8,323 nt of DNA from positions 1 to 8,323 of the forward strand of contig USBG01000067.1 of the NCBI GenBank assembly GCA_900552855.1, written 5' to 3'. The stretch is from an uncultured Phascolarctobacterium sp. (GTDB lineage: Bacteria > Bacillota > Negativicutes > Acidaminococcales > Acidaminococcaceae). The notes beneath the pieces are model-generated. The model worked only from the letters and a program-made list of their open reading frames with translations, had not been told where the DNA came from and made no database searches. A program made the position numbers and the translations under genes. Positions 5,970 through 8,323 of this stretch are shown here, in pieces; position 1 is the stretch's first letter; every line of letters starts with the position of its first letter.

Positions 5970-8027
5970 TTAGTTAGAAGTAGGTTTGTTACTTACGACA
6001 GGAGCTTTACCAAGAATTTCGTTAACACGGTCACGCATATTCTTACGTTTACTTGCAGGTTCTGTGCTAACCTCGGATTTGGGTTCGGATACTTCTTTGT
6101 TTTTATGAGGATCGGTAATGATGGTTTCGTTGCCAGATTCCTTTTTCTTATCTTTATCCTTATCCTTTTCGTCCTCTTGCTCAATCTTAGGTTCGGGCGG
6201 AACCTTTACACCGGGATTGACAAAGTCATGAGCAGGAGTTTTAGCAAGAGCTTTTACCATAAATTCATGCCAGATGGAAAGGGGGGCACCACTGCCATAT
6301 ACATAACCCATGGATTTGTTATTATCATCACCAACCCAAACAGCGGTTGTCAGGTCAGGAGTGTAGCCTACAAACCATGCATCGATATTGGTATCGGTTG
6401 TACCGGTTTTACCAGCTGCAGGACGACCAATGCCCATGCCGCCGCCAGTACCGGAGATAAGAACATCCTGGAGCATATTAGTTGTAAGATAAGCTGCTTT
6501 AGCATCAATAACATTTTTAGCAGAAGGTTTTTGTTCGTAGAGAACTTTACCTTCACGGTCAACGATTTTGATTAAAGCATAGGGATGGCAGTATTTGCCA
6601 TTAGTAGCAAGTACACCGTAAGCAGATGCCATTTCGATAGGACTTACACCCTTGCTAAGACCACCTAATGCCATAGAAAGGTTTGTATCGTTATATTTAC
6701 CGGAATCAACTAAAGTAGTAATGCCCATTTTTTCAGCATTAGTAATAATTTTATCAACGCCAACCTCACGAGCCAATTTTACAGTAGGCACGTTGAGAGA
6801 ACGTTTTAATGCAGTACGTAGGCTTACCTTGCCATGCCATTTCATATCGGAGTTTTGGGGTTTCCAGCCAGGCCAGAATTCTTCTTCTTTATCTTCAATA
6901 ACACTTGCAGGAGTAAAGCCGTTTTCCATTGCAGTAAGATATACAAAGGGTTTGAAGGCAGAACCGGGCTGACGTGCTGCCAAGGTAGCACGATTAAATT
7001 TGTCTTGACCACGACCACCTACCATTGCTTTAACTTGACCATTGTTAGGATCAACAGCAACAAGTGCAACCTGAGGCTGGGTCAAGCCGTTACCATCGTC
7101 ATAGAAGTTAGGAAGATGGTGCAAAGCGTTTTCAGCAGCTAATTGCATATCGCTATCAAGAGTGGTGTAAATTTTGAGACCACCCTTATAGAGAGCATCT
7201 GCACCAACCTCGCTTATAACCTTTTGCGTAATCATATCAAAGAAATAGAAGCGAGGATCACCCTTGCTAGTTGCGTTGGCAGTACGGTAAACCAGTTTTT
7301 GACTTTTCGCAGCATTGGCTTCAGCTTCATCAATCATACCATATTTGTACATTTGGTCGATTACAAGCTCTTTACGCTCCTTACTAGCCTGTGGATTTTC
7401 AAAGGGATTGAAATAGTTGGGGCTTTTGGGGATTGCAGCTAAAGTGGCAGCTTCTGCAATAGTCAAATCCTGAACATGCTTACCAAAGTAGTACATAGAA
7501 GCACTTTCTATGCCATAAGCTCCTTGACCAAAATATATTTGATTTAGGTACATGGTAAGAATCTCGTCTTTGGTATACTTGTGTTCAAGCTCTTTGGCAA
7601 TAAATGCTTCCTTAATCTTGCGGACAATAGTACGCTCTTGAGTAAGAAAAGCATTTTTAGCTAACTGCTGAGTGATAGTACTACCACCTTGAACCTCTCG
7701 GCCGGATAGCGTGGATACAAGAGCACGAGCTGTTCCACGGAAATCGATACCACCGTGTTCGTAAAAGCGATTATCCTCGATTGCTATGAATGCCTGTTGC
7801 ACATGCTTAGGAATCTTATCAAAGGTTACTGGCACACGTCTTTCTACAGAAAGAGTTGTGTAAATAACATTGCCCTTGATGTCGTAGAATTGAGAAGCTG
7901 CATCAGGAGTTAACGCATCATCCATATTTGGCGGAGCAAAAAAACTAGAGAAGCCATATAGGACAGAAACACCCATTGCAATCAGACAAAAAACACAAAC
8001 AAAAAGAAGTTTAATGATTTTAAACAT
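5970..8027 (-). CDS. Class A penicillin-binding protein, PBP1A type (bifunctional transglycosylase/transpeptidase)
   Basis: This 685-residue enzyme polymerises lipid II glycan strands and cross-links the stem peptides outside the cytoplasmic membrane. A short N-terminus and one membrane anchor (about 4-26) precede the GT51 transglycosylase domain: EDNRFYEHGG (84-93, catalytic Glu84), QGGSTITQQLAKN (113-125), RKIKEAFIAKELE (136-148) and YLNQIYFGQGAYGIESA (160-176). The transpeptidase domain has all three catalytic motifs: SAFK (nucleophile Ser356, Lys359), SLN (410-412) and KTG (540-542). The last 75-80 residues are a hydrophilic, low-complexity tail rich in Lys, Asp and Glu with a Lys-Asp run. 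ATG at 8027 is preceded on its strand by AGAGG at 6-nt spacing and gives a sensible membrane anchor. The gene has its own promoter and terminator. Bacteria often carry several class A PBPs, so no specific symbol is assigned. Confidence 0.97.
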   Translation of the reverse strand: MFKIIKLLFVCVFCLIAMGVSVLYGFSSFFAPPNMDDALTPDAASQFYDIKGNVIYTTLSVERRVPVTFDKIPKHVQQAFIAIEDNRFYEHGGIDFRGTARALVSTLSGREVQGGSTITQQLAKNAFLTQERTIVRKIKEAFIAKELEHKYTKDEILTMYLNQIYFGQGAYGIESASMYYFGKHVQDLTIAEAATLAAIPKSPNYFNPFENPQASKERKELVIDQMYKYGMIDEAEANAAKSQKLVYRTANATSKGDPRFYFFDMITQKVISEVGADALYKGGLKIYTTLDSDMQLAAENALHHLPNFYDDGNGLTQPQVALVAVDPNNGQVKAMVGGRGQDKFNRATLAARQPGSAFKPFVYLTAMENGFTPASVIEDKEEEFWPGWKPQNSDMKWHGKVSLRTALKRSLNVPTVKLAREVGVDKIITNAEKMGITTLVDSGKYNDTNLSMALGGLSKGVSPIEMASAYGVLATNGKYCHPYALIKIVDREGKVLYEQKPSAKNVIDAKAAYLTTNMLQDVLISGTGGGMGIGRPAAGKTGTTDTNIDAWFVGYTPDLTTAVWVGDDNNKSMGYVYGSGAPLSIWHEFMVKALAKTPAHDFVNPGVKVPPEPKIEQEDEKDKDKDKKKESGNETIITDPHKNKEVSEPKSEVSTEPASKRKNMRDRVNEILGKAPVVSNKPTSN

Positions 8028-8059
8028 GTTTTACCTCTGATCTATATTAAATTTAGATT

Positions 8060-8095
8060 TTGTTATTTGAAAGTCTAAGGACTTTTAAATAACAA
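8060..8095 (-). promoter_or_regulatory. 5'-terminal stem-loop in the PBP mRNA leader
   Basis: Written on the plus strand, TTGTTATTT-G-AAAGTC (8060-8075) pairs with GACTTT-T-AAATAACAA (8080-8095) around the loop TAAG: nine pairs, one interruption, then six pairs. In minus-strand RNA the interruption is an A/C mismatch, while in plus-strand RNA it is a G/U wobble. The predicted PBP transcription start (about 8096) falls at the base of the stem, so the mRNA would begin with this hairpin. There is no T-run after it on the minus strand, so it is not a terminator for that transcript. Confidence 0.55.
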
Positions 8096-8102
8096 TCGAT
8101 TA

Positions 8103-8131
8103 ATTATATCATTTTTAATAGGATTTGTCAT
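8103..8131 (-). promoter_or_regulatory. Strong sigma-70-type promoter of the PBP gene
   Basis: On the minus strand, ATGACA (8131-8126, five of six matches to TTGACA) is followed after 17 bp by a perfect TATAAT (8108-8103). TGA stands directly before it as an extended -10. Transcription should begin near 8096, leaving a leader of about 69 nt. Confidence 0.75.
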
Positions 8132-8189
8132 TTTTTATGTGATAAAGCCATAGAAAGTACGTAGAAACGCTAGTATATAAATAAAAAAA

Positions 8190-8248
8190 GAAAAAATTAG
8201 AAATTTTTTCAAAAAAGTGTTGACACATTGTGAATGAAGTGGTATTAT
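8190..8248 (+). promoter_or_regulatory. rRNA operon promoter with UP-like A/T tract
   Basis: A perfect -35 TTGACA (8220-8225) is separated by 17 bp from TATTAT (8243-8248, five of six matches). Immediately upstream lie phased A and T tracts, including the inverted repeat GAAAAAATT-aga-AATTTTTTC (8190-8210), in the position of an UP element. Such an arrangement is typical of rRNA promoters. It is divergent from the PBP promoter, with the two -35 boxes about 90 bp apart. Confidence 0.85.
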
Positions 8249-8254
8249 AAACAA

Positions 8255-8323
8255 GTCGTCAGCAACAAGACGACAACGAACCTTGAAAACTGAACAATAA
8301 CCTAGAAAAAAGCGAATGTGCGG
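8255..8323 (+). other. Leader of an rRNA operon (16S gene expected just past the window)
   Basis: The predicted transcript opens with the perfect hairpin GTCGTC-8 nt-GACGAC (8255-8274). The segment CTTGAAAACTGAACAA (8282-8297) resembles the sequence commonly found shortly before 16S rRNA, and in 16S-23S spacers, of Firmicutes. It belongs to the boxA/processing region. No mature 16S sequence is present before base 8323, so the rRNA gene is inferred from the leader alone. Confidence 0.75.

Noticed and set aside
6105..6575. 156-codon plus-strand frame opposite the PBP gene, with hydrophobic stretches
   Set aside because: It is antisense to the conserved KTG region and the low-complexity tail. 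The hydrophobicity mirrors Lys/Glu codons on the other strand.
8190..8210. A/T inverted repeat ahead of the rRNA promoter as a terminator
   Set aside because: The stem is almost entirely A/T and sits in the UP-element position, and no plus-strand gene lies upstream to terminate.

Overview
The window looks like chromosomal housekeeping DNA from a low-to-moderate-GC Firmicutes-type bacterium. The signs are purine-rich Shine-Dalgarno sites, AT-rich intergenic DNA with simple intrinsic terminators, and, at the right end, a leader carrying the CTTGAAAACTGAACAA motif that commonly precedes 16S rRNA in Firmicutes. A Negativicutes fermenter (Phascolarctobacterium/Acidaminococcus type) is a guess. It rests mainly on the biotin-less 5S-type carboxyltransferase and was not tested.

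Layout, left to right. (1) 2-2395, plus: the last 797 residues of isoleucyl-tRNA synthetase (ileS), with its N-terminus outside the window, closed by a strong terminator at 2422-2472. (2) 2607-3959, plus: a CNNM/CBS/CorC-type membrane protein with its own promoter (2516-2543), a TTG start and an unusual leader in which a hairpin sits between a strong Shine-Dalgarno and the start codon; terminator at 3981-4008. (3) 4009-4236: an AT-rich gap with no convincing gene. (4) 4330-5700, minus: a carboxyltransferase subunit of the OadA/PycB/5S family without a biotinyl domain, with a terminator at 4237-4287, a leader of about 165 nt and two candidate promoters associated with repeated TGTATACA palindromes. 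(5) 5970-8027, minus: a bifunctional class A penicillin-binding protein (PBP1A type), with a terminator at 5933-5964, a strong extended -10 promoter at 8103-8131 and a 36-nt stem-loop at the predicted 5' end of its mRNA. (6) 8190-8323, plus: the UP-like tract, promoter and first part of the leader of what is almost certainly an rRNA operon, divergent from the PBP gene. The rRNA itself lies beyond the window.

The four genes do not form one pathway. They cover translation (IleRS, rRNA operon), probable divalent cation transport (CNNM/CBS), carboxyl transfer in central metabolism and cell-wall synthesis (PBP1A), and each appears to be its own transcription unit. I found no mobile element, CRISPR array, tRNA or defence system. 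The less ordinary material is in the untranslated leaders: the CNNM-gene SD hairpin, the structured carboxyltransferase leader with paired palindromes, and the 5'-terminal PBP stem-loop.
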